NCBI RefSeq assembly: GCF_004522235.1
Contig: NZ_SDLT01000032.1
Span: forward strand, 54,913-118,912
Source of the DNA: Amycolatopsis nivea
GTDB taxonomy: Bacteria > Actinomycetota > Actinomycetes > Mycobacteriales > Pseudonocardiaceae
Length of the DNA stretch: 64,000 bases
Reading direction: 5' to 3'
Made by a program: the position numbers and the translations under genes
Shown here: one piece after another, positions 54,785 to 63,834 of the stretch
Position numbering within the stretch: position 1 is the stretch's first letter
How the letters are laid out: the number at the start of each line of letters is the position of its first letter
Notes under the pieces: model-generated
Seen by the model: the letters and a program-made list of their open reading frames with translations, nothing else
Databases searched by the model: none
Told to the model about the DNA's origin: nothing

Positions 54785-56455
54785 ATGACGTTGCCTCCAG
54801 CTGCACTACCAGTGGCCCCGTTCGACGAGGTCAGCGTGCTTGCTTATCGGCGTGCCGGGTTGTGGGCGGGGCAGTCCCTGCCTGCTGAACTCCTGGCCGC
54901 GGCTCGTCGGCACGGTGGCCGTACCGCGCTCGTTTCCGAGGGTGTGGCGTGGTCGTACGACGAGCTTTTCGACACTGCGTCGCGGTTCGCGGCGGGGCTG
55001 CTCGGGTCGGGTGTGGTCCGTCCGGGGGAGCCGGTGGTGTTCCAGATGGGGAACGTGGCGGAGACCGTCGTCGCGTACCTCGGGTGTTTGTTCGCTGCCG
55101 CGCCGCCGGTCTGTACTTTGCCGCAGCACGGGACTCGCGAGATCGGGTTGCTCGCGGCGCACGTCGGGGCTCGGACGCTGATCGCGCAGGCCGATTTCCG
55201 GGACGGGCGGTTGCGCAAGCAGGCTGAGCAGTTGCTGGCGGACGGGGCCGTCTCCGACGTCGTCGTGTGCCGGGGCGAGGCGCTCGGAGATACGCCGTCG
55301 TACTCGCGGCTCGTGGCTGAACAAGTGCGGGAACCGTTGCCCTACTTGGATGTTGACCTTGCCCGGCCCGCGGTGTTCCAGCTTTCCGGCGGGACGACGG
55401 GGCTGCCGAAGGTCGCGCCGCGGTTGCACGAGGAGTACGCCTACAACGCTCGTGCCTGGGCGGCCTCGATGGCGATGGACGAGCACTCGCGGGTGCTGTA
55501 TCCGTTGCCGCTCATGCACAACGCGGGTATCTCGCTCGCGCTGCAGCCCGCGATCCTCACCGGAGCGACGCTCGTTCTCGCTCCCTCCGCGGACGTCGAC
55601 ACGCTGCTCGACCTCATCGCCGAGCACCGGCCGGACGTGCTTCCGCTCGTGCCGCCCGCGCTTGCCGTGCGGCTTCTCGAATCGCCGCGGGCACAGGCGG
55701 CGGACCTGTCCTGTCTGCGGGATTTCGTGGTCGGCGGGCAGCGGTTGCCGGTGGAGGTCGCCGAGCGGTTGCGGGACGAGCTCGGCATCCGGATCCGGCA
55801 GATGTTCGGGATGGCCGAAGGGATGTTCCTGGTCACGCCAGCCGGCGCGGACGAGGACGTGCGGCACCACACCGTCGGTGCGCCGATCTCCGCGGCGGAC
55901 GAGATCCGGATTCTCGACCCGGTGTCCGAAAGCGAAGTCCCGGACGGAGAGGTCGGCGAGTTCGCCGCGCGCGGGCCGTACACGATCCGCGGCTACTACC
56001 GCGCCGAGGAGCACAACAAGACCGCGTTCACGCCCGACGGGTTTTACCGCACCGGCGACCTGGCCCGGCGGCACGTCAGCGCGAAGGGCGTCAGCTACTC
56101 GATCGACGGGCGGATCAAGGACGTCATCAACCGCGGCGTCGAGAAGATTTTCGCCGAGGAGGTGGAGGAGATCATTGTTCAGCATCCGGACGTGGTCACT
56201 GCCGCGCTCGTCGCGATGCCCGATCCGGTGCTGGGCGAACGAGCGTGCGCGTACCTCGTGCTCGAGGACGGCGCCGAGCCGCTGACGGTGGAAACCCTTG
56301 GCGCGCATCTGCTCAGCCGCGGGCTCGCGAAGTACAAGCTGCCCGAACGCGTCGAGGTGGTGCCGGCGCTGCCGTTGACGAACGTCGGCAAGGTCGCGAA
56401 GAACCGGCTGCGCGAGGACGTGCAAGCGAAACTGGCCGAAGGGAGTGCCCGGTGA
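54785..56455 (+). CDS. AMP-dependent aryl acid ligase (acyl-AMP / aryl-CoA synthetase)
   Basis: 556 residues. ANL-superfamily core motifs in order: FQLSGGTTGLPKVAPRLHEEY (A3, ATP phosphate loop), PLPLMHNAGISLALQPAILTGA, QMFGMAEGMFLVT (A5), VRHHTVGAPIS, FYRTGDLARR (A7), SIDGRIKDVINRGVEKIFAEEVE (A8) and TNVGKVAKNRLRED (A10 Lys). The N-terminal part (FDEVSVLAYRRAGLWAGQSLPAELLAAARRHGGRTALV) resembles 2,3-dihydroxybenzoate-AMP and salicylate-AMP ligases. It should activate an aromatic carboxylic acid. First gene of a six-gene operon; GTGA overlap with the next gene. Confidence 0.88.
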   Translation: MTLPPAALPVAPFDEVSVLAYRRAGLWAGQSLPAELLAAARRHGGRTALVSEGVAWSYDELFDTASRFAAGLLGSGVVRPGEPVVFQMGNVAETVVAYLGCLFAAAPPVCTLPQHGTREIGLLAAHVGARTLIAQADFRDGRLRKQAEQLLADGAVSDVVVCRGEALGDTPSYSRLVAEQVREPLPYLDVDLARPAVFQLSGGTTGLPKVAPRLHEEYAYNARAWAASMAMDEHSRVLYPLPLMHNAGISLALQPAILTGATLVLAPSADVDTLLDLIAEHRPDVLPLVPPALAVRLLESPRAQAADLSCLRDFVVGGQRLPVEVAERLRDELGIRIRQMFGMAEGMFLVTPAGADEDVRHHTVGAPISAADEIRILDPVSESEVPDGEVGEFAARGPYTIRGYYRAEEHNKTAFTPDGFYRTGDLARRHVSAKGVSYSIDGRIKDVINRGVEKIFAEEVEEIIVQHPDVVTAALVAMPDPVLGERACAYLVLEDGAEPLTVETLGAHLLSRGLAKYKLPERVEVVPALPLTNVGKVAKNRLREDVQAKLAEGSAR

Positions 56456-57981
56456 CCCGGCGCGCGAACGTAATCGGGGGCGGACCCGGCGGGCTGTATG
56501 CCGCCCGGCTGCTGAAACTCAACGACCCGGGTCTGGAGGTCGTCGTCCACGAGCGGACGGACGCGTCGCGGGCGACGTTCGGGTTCGGGGTCGGGCTCAC
56601 CGAGGCCACCATGCGCAACCTCGAACAGGCCGATCCGGAGACCGCGGACCGGGTCCGGGCGGTCAGCTACGTCGGGCACGAACTGCGCTTCGACGCTCCT
56701 GATCGGTCCGTGTGCCTGCACGGCGCGCGCAATCTCGCGGTCGGCCGGGCGGAGCTGCTGCGGGTGCTGCGAGAAGCGGCGACCGAGGTCGGCGTCGAAT
56801 ACCGGGCCGGGTCGCGCGCCGATCTCGGCACCGTGACCGGCGACGTCGTCATCGCCGCGGACGGGGTCGGCAGCGCGACGCGCACCAAACTCAGCGCGGA
56901 ACTCGGCGTCCGCACCACCCTCGGACGGACGCGGTACGTGTGGTGCGGTGCCCCGTTCGCCGTGTCGTCGGCCTTCTTCGCCGCGGCTCGGCGGGGGCCC
57001 GAGCTGTTCGTCACCCACGCTTATCCGTACGCGGAAGACCGAAGCACTTTCCTGATCGAAGTGGACGACGAGACGTGGACGAGCGCCGGTCTCGCTGAGT
57101 TCGACGCGGCCACCGGTCCCGGCGAGACGGACCGGCAAAGCGTGCGGCTGCTGGAAAACGTGCTCTCGGACCAACTTCGCGGCGGCGAGCTGCTCACGAA
57201 CCGCACTCGCTGGAGCCGGTTCGTCAACCTCGGCCTCGACCGGTGGCACAGCGGGAACGTCGTGTTGCTCGGCGATGCCGCGCACACCGCGCACTACACG
57301 CTCGGCTCGGGTACCAAGCTTGCGCTGGAAGACGCGATCGCGCTGGCCGGGGCGTTGACGGGGGAGAGTTCGCCGTCCGCCGCATTCGCCGCGTACGAAC
57401 AGGCGCGACGACCGGCGGTGGAGCGGTTCAAGCAGCTCGCCGGCCGCAGTCAGCGGTGGTGGGATTCCTACCGGTGGCGAGCGGACTGGTCGGCCGAACG
57501 GCTCGGCCTGTCCTACATGACGCGTTCGGGCAACATCACGATGGCCGACTACGCCAGGTCCGAACCCGAGGTCGTGCGCGCCGCGCTGGAGTGGCTGGGT
57601 TCGGCGCCGACCGGTGACCCGGAGGAATGGGTACTCGCACAACCGTTGCGGGGCAACGGGTTCCAGCTTCCGTCGCGGGTCACTACGCGCGCGAACCTCG
57701 GTCCGGTCGAAGAGCTTTCCTGGACCGAACCGGACGTGTGGAGCGAGCCCGCCGACGACGCGGTCGCCCGCGCCGGTCGCGGTGCCGGTCCGCTGCTGCT
57801 CACCGGAGCCGCGGACGAGTTCTGGGCAAGGGTCGACCTTGCCGAGCGGCTTCGCCTGCAGACCAGCCGCTGCGTCGGCGTGCAGCTCCCCGAATCCGCG
57901 CGGGCCTTCGCGGCGACCTCGATCGGTGCCGGCCGGGCCGATTTCGCAGTCCTTGAAGACTTTCCCAGGAGGAATTCGTGA
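56452..57981 (+). CDS. FAD-dependent monooxygenase, salicylyl-CoA/anthraniloyl-CoA hydroxylase-like
   Basis: 509 residues from GTG 56452. FAD-binding IGGGPGGLYAARLLKLNDPGLEVVVHERTDASRATFGFGVGLTEATMRNLEQADPE matches the branch of flavin hydroxylases acting on aryl-CoA thioesters (FGFGV..AT..NL..ADPE). The second FAD motif is VLLGDAAHTAHYTLGSGTKLALEDAIAL. About 130 residues at the C-terminus (from 385) form an extra domain with ALEWLGSAPT and GNGFQLPSRVTTRANLG; no OYE-type domain as in anthraniloyl-CoA monooxygenase. Expected to hydroxylate the ring of the ligase product. Confidence 0.85.
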   Translation: MTRRANVIGGGPGGLYAARLLKLNDPGLEVVVHERTDASRATFGFGVGLTEATMRNLEQADPETADRVRAVSYVGHELRFDAPDRSVCLHGARNLAVGRAELLRVLREAATEVGVEYRAGSRADLGTVTGDVVIAADGVGSATRTKLSAELGVRTTLGRTRYVWCGAPFAVSSAFFAAARRGPELFVTHAYPYAEDRSTFLIEVDDETWTSAGLAEFDAATGPGETDRQSVRLLENVLSDQLRGGELLTNRTRWSRFVNLGLDRWHSGNVVLLGDAAHTAHYTLGSGTKLALEDAIALAGALTGESSPSAAFAAYEQARRPAVERFKQLAGRSQRWWDSYRWRADWSAERLGLSYMTRSGNITMADYARSEPEVVRAALEWLGSAPTGDPEEWVLAQPLRGNGFQLPSRVTTRANLGPVEELSWTEPDVWSEPADDAVARAGRGAGPLLLTGAADEFWARVDLAERLRLQTSRCVGVQLPESARAFAATSIGAGRADFAVLEDFPRRNS

Positions 57982-58736
57982 CCAGCACTTCCCGGCGCGT
58001 CGGGCTGATCGTGCCGAGTTCGAACGTCACCGTCGAAACGGAGCTGCCGCGGCTGCTCCAGCGGGTGGCGGACGTCGAGTTTTCCTTTCACTCCAGTCGA
58101 ATGCGCATGCACGCGGTGACGCCTGAGCAGCTGCGCGCGATGAACGCTCAGCGCGAGCGTTGCGTCCTGGAGATCGGCGACGCGCGGACGGACGTGCTGC
58201 TCTACGCCTGCCTCGTCGCGGTCATGGCGTCCGGTGTCGGGGCACATCGGGACACGGAGCTGCGAATCGCCGAGCAACTCGCGCTCGGCGGCGCGGACGC
58301 CAAAGTCCTGTCCAGCGCCGGTGCGCTGGTGCGCGCGCTGAAGGATCTTGAAGCCAACCGCGTCGCGCTCGTCATGCCGTACACCGAACCGGTCGCGCGC
58401 ACTGTGGTCGAGTACCTGGAGGCCGAGGGCTTCACGATCACCGGCTGGCGTGCGCTGGGCGTCGCGGACAATACGGAGGTCGGCTGTATACCGGGCGACA
58501 ATGTGCTGTCTGCCGCACGCGAACTCGACCTCCGGGCCAGCGACGCGCTGGTGCTGTCGTGCTGTGTCCAGATGCCGTCGCTCGACCTGATCCAGCCCGC
58601 GGAGGACGAATTCGGACTGCCCGTGCTCTCCGCCGCCACCGCCGGCGCGTACTCGATCCTGCGCAGCCTCGGCCTTCCCGTCGAGCTGCCGGGCGCGGGT
58701 TCGCTGCTGCGCGCCGACGCCAAAGTCCAGGCCTGA
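57978..58736 (+). CDS. maleate cis-trans isomerase-like (Asp/Glu racemase superfamily)
   Basis: 252 residues from GTG 57978, preceded by AGGAGG. RRVGLIVPSSNVTVETELP is the diagnostic start of maleate isomerase and arylmalonate decarboxylase relatives. Cys78 (LLYACLVAVMASG) and Cys195/196 (LVLSCCVQMPSLD) are at the places of the two catalytic cysteines; GCIPGDNVL and AVMPYTEPVA-like VALVMPYTEPV fit the isomerase. It would turn maleate to fumarate, usually the last step of routes from gentisate-, nicotinate- or dihydroxypyridine-type compounds. Coupled by GTGA to the hydroxylase. Confidence 0.82.
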   Translation: MTSTSRRVGLIVPSSNVTVETELPRLLQRVADVEFSFHSSRMRMHAVTPEQLRAMNAQRERCVLEIGDARTDVLLYACLVAVMASGVGAHRDTELRIAEQLALGGADAKVLSSAGALVRALKDLEANRVALVMPYTEPVARTVVEYLEAEGFTITGWRALGVADNTEVGCIPGDNVLSAARELDLRASDALVLSCCVQMPSLDLIQPAEDEFGLPVLSAATAGAYSILRSLGLPVELPGAGSLLRADAKVQA

Positions 58737-58749
58737 AAGGAGTTTCCGC

Positions 58750-59388
58750 ATGACTGACAAGCCAGTGCACCGCGTGCGCGGAGTCGACCACGCCGCCTTC
58801 CCGACCTTCGACCCGGTCGCCACCGTCCGGTTCTACCGCGACGTGCTCAATTTCCCGATCGTCCACTCGATCTGCGCCGCAGGTTGGGGCCCGGAGAAGC
58901 ACCCGGACTTCATCCACTTCTTCTTCGACATCGGCGGCGGCGACCGTCTGGCCTTTTTCTATTACTTCGGCTGGGAACCAGCAGGCGACCAAACCGCCCC
59001 GGGCGACGCGTGGGCGCGGTTGCCCCACGGCACCCCGAAGTTCTTCGCCGACAGCAGGCATCTGGCGATCAACGTCGCCGACGAGGAAGATCTGCTGGAA
59101 TATCGCCGTCGCCTGGACGAATCCGAATGGCCGGTGGAAATGCAGGTGATGCACGAAACCATCGAATCCATTTACACCCACGACCCGAACGGCTACATGG
59201 TCGAAATCACCCGCGCCTTGCGTCCAGTGACCCCGCAGGAGGACCTCGACGCGGAACTGACCCTGCGCGCATTGTGCGACGTCGCTTCGGGCGAGGACCC
59301 TTCGATGGACAAACTGCTTACGCGCAAAGCAGAACTGATCGTCGAGGAAGCGGCTTCGTGGGAGCCCGCGGGGAAGGAGATGGTCTGA
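58750..59388 (+). CDS. VOC-family dioxygenase-like protein
   Basis: 212 residues. VDHAAFPTFDPVATVRFYRDVLNFPIVHS is the first module with His14, DSRHLAINVADEEDLLEYRRRL the second with His104, and DPNGYMVEITRALRP gives Glu152: together the 2-His-1-Glu metal site of VOC extradiol-type dioxygenases. HFFFDIGGGDRLAFFYYFGWE supplies an aromatic pocket. The 50-residue C-terminal extension is helical. In this operon it is the only candidate for ring opening. ATG 58750 after AAAGGAG. Confidence 0.82.
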   Translation: MTDKPVHRVRGVDHAAFPTFDPVATVRFYRDVLNFPIVHSICAAGWGPEKHPDFIHFFFDIGGGDRLAFFYYFGWEPAGDQTAPGDAWARLPHGTPKFFADSRHLAINVADEEDLLEYRRRLDESEWPVEMQVMHETIESIYTHDPNGYMVEITRALRPVTPQEDLDAELTLRALCDVASGEDPSMDKLLTRKAELIVEEAASWEPAGKEMV

Positions 59389-59389
59389 C

Positions 59390-59644
59390 GTGGCGCGGTT
59401 CTATGTCCTAGACGTGCCGGAAAACGAAGGCGTCCTCGCCGTGGCCCGCCAAGACGACGGCAATACGGTCGACCGGATCGGCCCGTACTTCCGAATCAGC
59501 GCCCCGGAAACGATCGTCATCGACCGCCGCGCGACGGGCTGTCGGCACGCCGTTTGGTACAGCGCGATCGCCGGTCTGGAAGGGTCCGTGATCACTCAGC
59601 ACGACAAGAACGCGCTGCGGATCGAAAGGCGCCCCCATGCCTGA
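59390..59644 (+). CDS. 84-residue protein of unknown function in the catabolic operon
   Basis: GTG 59390 to TGA 59644. ARFYVLDVPENEGVLAVARQ, then RIGPYFRISAPETIVIDRRATGCRHAVWYSAIAGLEGSVITQHDKNALRIERRP. Small, likely beta-rich, with one Cys and two His in CRH and QHD. It sits directly behind the VOC gene (1-base gap) and overlaps the next gene by 8 bases, so it is surely expressed with them; it might be an enzyme subunit. No family recognised. Confidence 0.7.
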   Translation: MARFYVLDVPENEGVLAVARQDDGNTVDRIGPYFRISAPETIVIDRRATGCRHAVWYSAIAGLEGSVITQHDKNALRIERRPHA

Positions 59645-60887
59645 AAACGGCCTAGGCGCGGGCCGTTACCTGGCCCCCGCCTCCCTCCCCGAGGCGACCA
59701 CCACAACCGCACACCAACTCACCACCTCCGACGGCGCGACAGTCAACGGTCTGCTCAGGACAGTCCCAGGTGCGTCCACAGTGGCTTTCCTGATGCATCC
59801 GCGGCAGGATTTCTCGCACCACGTCCTGGTTCCCGAACTGCTAGCCCAAGGCTATGCGGTATGGACCCAAGGAACCCGCACCGTCGGCAACGACCTCACC
59901 CTGCTGCACGAACAAGCCCTGCTGGACATGGCAGCCGGACACGTCTTCCTGCGCTCCGCGGGCTTCCCGTCAGTAGTCCTCATCGGACACTCCGGCGGTG
60001 CCGCCTTGGCTGCTTTCTACTTACAGCAGGCCGCCCTGCCTCCATCCGCCCGACTCCACTGCGCCCCAAGCGGAAAACCCGTCCCTCTCACTGAGGCCGA
60101 AATGCCCGTCGCGGACGGTTTCCTCATGATGGCCCCGCATCCCGGTCAGGGAGCTTTGCTGCTGCGCCTGATCGACCCCTCGGTCACCGACGAACAAGAC
60201 CCCCGCTCAGCTTCACCGGCCGTGGACCCCTACCTCCCCGCGAATGGTTTCGTCACCCCGCCGGAATCCTCGAGGTATTCCGCAGATTTCATCACGGCAT
60301 ACCGCTCGGCCCAATACGAACGCGTCGCCCGAATCGACGAACGAGCCCGGGAACTGGCCGAGGAGTCGGCCACCGCACGGCGTCGCTACGCCACCTCCAA
60401 AGACCCAGAGGACCGACGGAGCGCCCTGGCGACCGGAGTGCTAACCGTCTACCGCACCGACGCGGACCTGCGTTCAGTCGACCTGTCACTGGACCACAAC
60501 GACCGCCCATACGGTTCGCTATTCGGCCGCCGCCCGGACCTGACCAATTACGGCGTGCTCGGCTTCGGCCGCCTGACGACTCCGGACTCCTGGCTGTCGA
60601 CCTGGTCGGCTATCTCGAGCAACGCAGACTTGGCCGGCTGCCTGCCGGACGTGAAGGTGCCGACGCTGCTGGTCGAACTGACTGGCGATCAGGCGTGCTT
60701 CCCTGCCGACGCCAAACGCTTCCACGACTTGAGCGGCGCGTCAGACACCACGCATGTTCGGGTGCCGGGCAGGCATTTCGGCGCCCCTCTGTACGAGGGC
60801 ATGACCTCAGGCGCAACCCTCGCCGGCGCGGAAATGGGCCGGTGGCTGGGGGAGCGCTTCCCAGCAGGCGCGCTCGCGGTGCGGTAA
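59637..60887 (+). CDS. alpha/beta hydrolase, last gene of the catabolic operon
   Basis: 416 residues from ATG 59637. STVAFLMHPRQDFSHHVLVPELLAQGYAVWTQGTRTVGND is the oxyanion strand, VVLIGHSGGAALAAFYLQQAALP the nucleophile elbow (GHSGG, about Ser123), PTLLVELTGDQACFPADAKRFHD the acid strand and HVRVPGRHFGAPL the His. No signal peptide, so it acts in the cytosol: a thioesterase or a C-C hydrolase of a ring-opened product would fit the operon. The gene has many alternative synonymous codons (CCC, TCC rich) unlike its upstream neighbours. Confidence 0.83.
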   Translation: MPENGLGAGRYLAPASLPEATTTTAHQLTTSDGATVNGLLRTVPGASTVAFLMHPRQDFSHHVLVPELLAQGYAVWTQGTRTVGNDLTLLHEQALLDMAAGHVFLRSAGFPSVVLIGHSGGAALAAFYLQQAALPPSARLHCAPSGKPVPLTEAEMPVADGFLMMAPHPGQGALLLRLIDPSVTDEQDPRSASPAVDPYLPANGFVTPPESSRYSADFITAYRSAQYERVARIDERARELAEESATARRRYATSKDPEDRRSALATGVLTVYRTDADLRSVDLSLDHNDRPYGSLFGRRPDLTNYGVLGFGRLTTPDSWLSTWSAISSNADLAGCLPDVKVPTLLVELTGDQACFPADAKRFHDLSGASDTTHVRVPGRHFGAPLYEGMTSGATLAGAEMGRWLGERFPAGALAVR

Positions 60888-61751
60888 GCCGGGCTGCTTG
60901 CTCCTGGCGGGTTCGCTCGCGGCGAGGTGAGTTGGGTTGCCTTCTCCTGGTGGGTTCGCTTGTTTTCCCTGAATTCTTTCTTCTGTGCGCCGGTCTTCTC
61001 CCGTGGGGAGGACCGGCGCACTTTCGCTTCCCCGAGGGCCTGCGATCCGGCCGCTGCGATCAGGAGGCGACGGGAGTCCCGGGCCGCCGCTCCAACACCG
61101 GACGGTCGTTGATCTGCCGACTGACCACCGATATCCAAGTCGATTGCATACGGTCGCCTGACCATGCACCGATAGTTGATTGCATACCGTCGACGGGCGG
61201 CGCGCGGACACGGCAGGCCCGGAATGGATTCTGCCGATCGGATCCGGTCGAATCCGGCGGCTCATCTACCGGAGACAGTGAGCAGGATTCCAGTCGTCTG
61301 TCCGCCAGTCGCCAGCCGCCAGCCGCCAGTCGCCAGCCGCCTGCCTGCCAGTCGCGTGTCCGCCAGTCGCGTGTCTGCCGGTCACCTGTCGACCAGTCAA
61401 CGGCATCCCAGTCGATTGCATACAGTCGGCTGCAGTCTGCGGGCAAGCGACATCCGGCAATCGACACCTCGCCGCAGTTGACACCTCTCTCGCTGCAGTC
61501 AAACCCCACTGCAGCCGACACCTCTCTCGCCGCAGTCGATACCCCGGCAAGAACCCCCGCGGACTGGCGCAGTGCATTGGCGCGCGGAGACCGCTCACGC
61601 GCTCGCAACCCCGGTTCCGCACCCATGCCGTCTCAAGGCCACCCCCAACTGTGACCCTCATCAACAACAAGCGCCGACAACATGCCGCGTATGCAACTAT
61701 TGCGAAGGCCGACAAACAGCACCAACACGCAGACCAAGGAGACGCGGGCTC
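60888..61751 (+). other. 864-base gene-free region rich in short repeats
   Basis: No convincing gene on either strand. Three direct repeats of the type AGTCGATTGCATAC-N-GTCG are at 61137-61156, 61174-61192 and 61410-61428 (AT-rich for this genome). Between 61300 and 61400 a run of CGCCAGT/CGCCAGC heptamers and CGCGTGTC(C/T)GCC copies occurs; from 61440 to 61560, GCAGT(C/T)GA-type words recur about every 30 bases. Near 61740 the ribosome site AAGGAGA of the next gene appears. Could contain operators or be decayed sequence. Confidence 0.7.
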
Positions 61752-62930
61752 ATGCCACTAGCACTGGTAGCGCTGGCCATCGGCGCGTTCGGGATCGGCA
61801 CCACCGAATTCGTGATCATGGGCCTTCTCCCCGAGATCGCCGCCGATTTCGGAGTGTCCATCCCGTCCGCAGGCCTTCTGGTGACCGGTTACGCGCTCGG
61901 GGTCGTCGCCGGAGCGCCGGTGATGACGATTCTCGGCACGAAGATCAATCGCAAGACCATGCTCATGCTGCTCATGGGCCTGTTCATCGCCGGGAACCTG
62001 CTGTCGGCGGTCGCGCCCGCGTTCGGGGTCATGCTCTCTGGGCGGATTGTCGCGTCGCTCGCGCACGGGGCGTTCTTCGGGATCGGCTCGGTCGTCGCGG
62101 CGGAGCTCGTCGCGCCGGACAAGCGGGCCGGGGCGATCGCGATCATGTTCACCGGGCTCACGGTCGCCAACATCGTCGGCGTGCCGCTCGGGACGTTCGT
62201 CGGGCAGGCGGTCGGGTGGCGGGTCACCTTCGGGATCGTCGCGGCGCTCGGCGTTGTTGGGCTCGTCGGCGTCGCGAAGCTGGTGCCGGACCTGCCCCGG
62301 CCCGAAGGGGCGCATTTGCGCAAGGAGCTCGCCGCGTTCCGGAACGTTCAGGTGGTGCTCGCGATGGCCATGACGGTCCTCGGTTTCGGCGGGGTCTTCG
62401 CCGCGATCACCTACATCGCCCCGATGATGACCGAGATCGCCGGGTACTCCTCGGGCGCGGTGACCTGGCTGCTGGTGCTGTTCGGCATCGGCATGTTCCT
62501 CGGCAACCTGACCGGCGGCCGGTTCGCCGACCGCAAGCTCATGCCGATGCTCTACGTCAGCCTCGGCGGGCTCGCGATCGTCCTGGCGCTGTTCACCGTC
62601 ACCGCGCACAGCAAAATCCTCGCCGCGGCAACGATTCTGCTGATCGGCGCGCTCGGCTTCGCCACCGTGCCGCCGCTGCAGAAGCGCGTTCTCGACCAGG
62701 CGCACGGCGCGCCGACGCTCGCGTCCGTCGTCAACATCGGCGCGTTCAACCTCGGCAACGCGCTCTCCGCGTGGCTCGGCGGCGTCGTGATTTCCGCCGG
62801 ATTCGGTTACACAGCACCGAACTGGGTCGGGGCCGCGCTCGCCGGTTCCGCGCTCGGCCTCGCGGTCTTGTCGGCCGCCCTCGAACGCCGACCGCGCGTC
62901 GCGGCGCCCGAACCCCTTGTCCAGCACTGA
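61752..62930 (+). CDS. MFS transporter, AraJ/DHA1-type
   Basis: 392 residues, 12 hydrophobic segments. LVALAIGAFGIGTTEFVIMGLLPEIAADFGVSIPSAGLLVTGYALGVVAGAPVMTILGTKINRKTMLMLLM is the standard start of the AraJ/YdhP/Cmx DHA1 exporters (GIGTTEFVIMGLLPEIA) with loop-2 motif GTKINRKTML. SGRIVASLAHGAFFGIGSVVAAELV is the next hallmark. It exports sugars or drugs. ATG 61752 with AAGGAGA ten bases upstream. 14 bases before the aldo/keto reductase, likely one transcript. Confidence 0.88.
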   Translation: MPLALVALAIGAFGIGTTEFVIMGLLPEIAADFGVSIPSAGLLVTGYALGVVAGAPVMTILGTKINRKTMLMLLMGLFIAGNLLSAVAPAFGVMLSGRIVASLAHGAFFGIGSVVAAELVAPDKRAGAIAIMFTGLTVANIVGVPLGTFVGQAVGWRVTFGIVAALGVVGLVGVAKLVPDLPRPEGAHLRKELAAFRNVQVVLAMAMTVLGFGGVFAAITYIAPMMTEIAGYSSGAVTWLLVLFGIGMFLGNLTGGRFADRKLMPMLYVSLGGLAIVLALFTVTAHSKILAAATILLIGALGFATVPPLQKRVLDQAHGAPTLASVVNIGAFNLGNALSAWLGGVVISAGFGYTAPNWVGAALAGSALGLAVLSAALERRPRVAAPEPLVQH

Positions 62931-62944
62931 GAAAGGCAATACCG

Positions 62945-63757
62945 ATGAAGATCCGCCTCAGCAACGGCATCGAAATCCCGCAACTCGGCTTCGGCGTCTT
63001 CCAGGTCCCGGACGACCAGACCACGGCCGCGGTGGCCAGCGCTCTCGAGGCCGGCTACCGCAGCATCGACACCGCCGCGATCTACGGCAACGAAGCAGGA
63101 GTCGGCCGCGCCATCGCCGAGTCCGGGATCCCGCGCGACGACCTCTTCGTCACCACCAAGCTGTGGAACGAAGACCAGGGCTACGACTCCACCCTGCGCG
63201 CCTTCGACGCCAGCCTCGCGAAACTCGGTCTCGACTACGTCGACCTGTACCTGATCCACTGGCCGACCCCCGCCCGCGACCGCTACCTCGACACCTGGCG
63301 CGCCCTGGAACACCTCGCCAAAGACGGTCGCATCCGCGCCGCGGGCGTGTCCAACTTCCAGCCCGCGCACCTGCGCCGCCTGCTCGACAACAGCGGCCTC
63401 GTGCCCGCGGTCAACCAGATCGAGCTGCACCCCGGCCTGCAACAGGCCGAACTGCGCGCCTTCCACGCCGAACACGGCATCGCGACCGAAGCGTGGAGCC
63501 CGCTCGCTCAGGGGGCCGTCCTGACCGACCCGGCGATCACCGAAATCGCCGCGCGCACCGGGAAATCCGCCGCGCAGGTGGTGCTGCGCTGGCACCTGCA
63601 GTTGGGCAACATCGTGATCCCAAAGTCCGTGACGCCCGCCCGGATCCGCCAGAACCTCGACGTCTTCGACTTCGACCTGACCGACAGCGACCTCGCCGCT
63701 ATCGCCACCGCCGACCGCGGCCTGCGCACCGGGCCGGACCCGGATCAGTTCAACTGA
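62945..63757 (+). CDS. aldo/keto reductase
   Basis: 270 residues. MKIRLSNGIEIPQLGFGVFQ, YRSIDTAAIYGNEAGVGRAIAESG (Asp and Tyr of the tetrad), FVTTKLWNEDQGYDSTL (Lys) and LIHWPTP (His) give the AKR catalytic set in order; IPKSVTPARIRQNLDVFDF is the NADPH-binding segment. The closest known group is the AKR5 2,5-diketo-gluconate-type reductase. Reduces aldehydes or ketones with NADPH in the cytosol. Shares the transcript of the MFS gene. Confidence 0.92.
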   Translation: MKIRLSNGIEIPQLGFGVFQVPDDQTTAAVASALEAGYRSIDTAAIYGNEAGVGRAIAESGIPRDDLFVTTKLWNEDQGYDSTLRAFDASLAKLGLDYVDLYLIHWPTPARDRYLDTWRALEHLAKDGRIRAAGVSNFQPAHLRRLLDNSGLVPAVNQIELHPGLQQAELRAFHAEHGIATEAWSPLAQGAVLTDPAITEIAARTGKSAAQVVLRWHLQLGNIVIPKSVTPARIRQNLDVFDFDLTDSDLAAIATADRGLRTGPDPDQFN

Positions 63758-63793
63758 CGGACCGCCGCGAGGCAACGGAAACCGCCTCCTCGA

Positions 63794-63834
63794 CGCCGCA
63801 TCGGGTGCACGCCAGGCACTCGATGCGGCGTTTT
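63794..63834 (+). terminator. intrinsic terminator after the aldo/keto reductase
   Basis: Stem of about 16 bases with one G-U-type pair (CGCCGCATCGGGTGC / GCACTCGATGCGGCG), loop ACGCCAG, then TTTT at 63831-63834. 36 bases after the stop. Confidence 0.88.

Noticed and set aside
61060..61626. 188-residue minus-strand protein with DWRTRDW / GGWRLA repeats
   Set aside because: The repeats are just the translation of the CGCCAGT heptamers; no ribosome site, no stable domain, and other frames look equally open.
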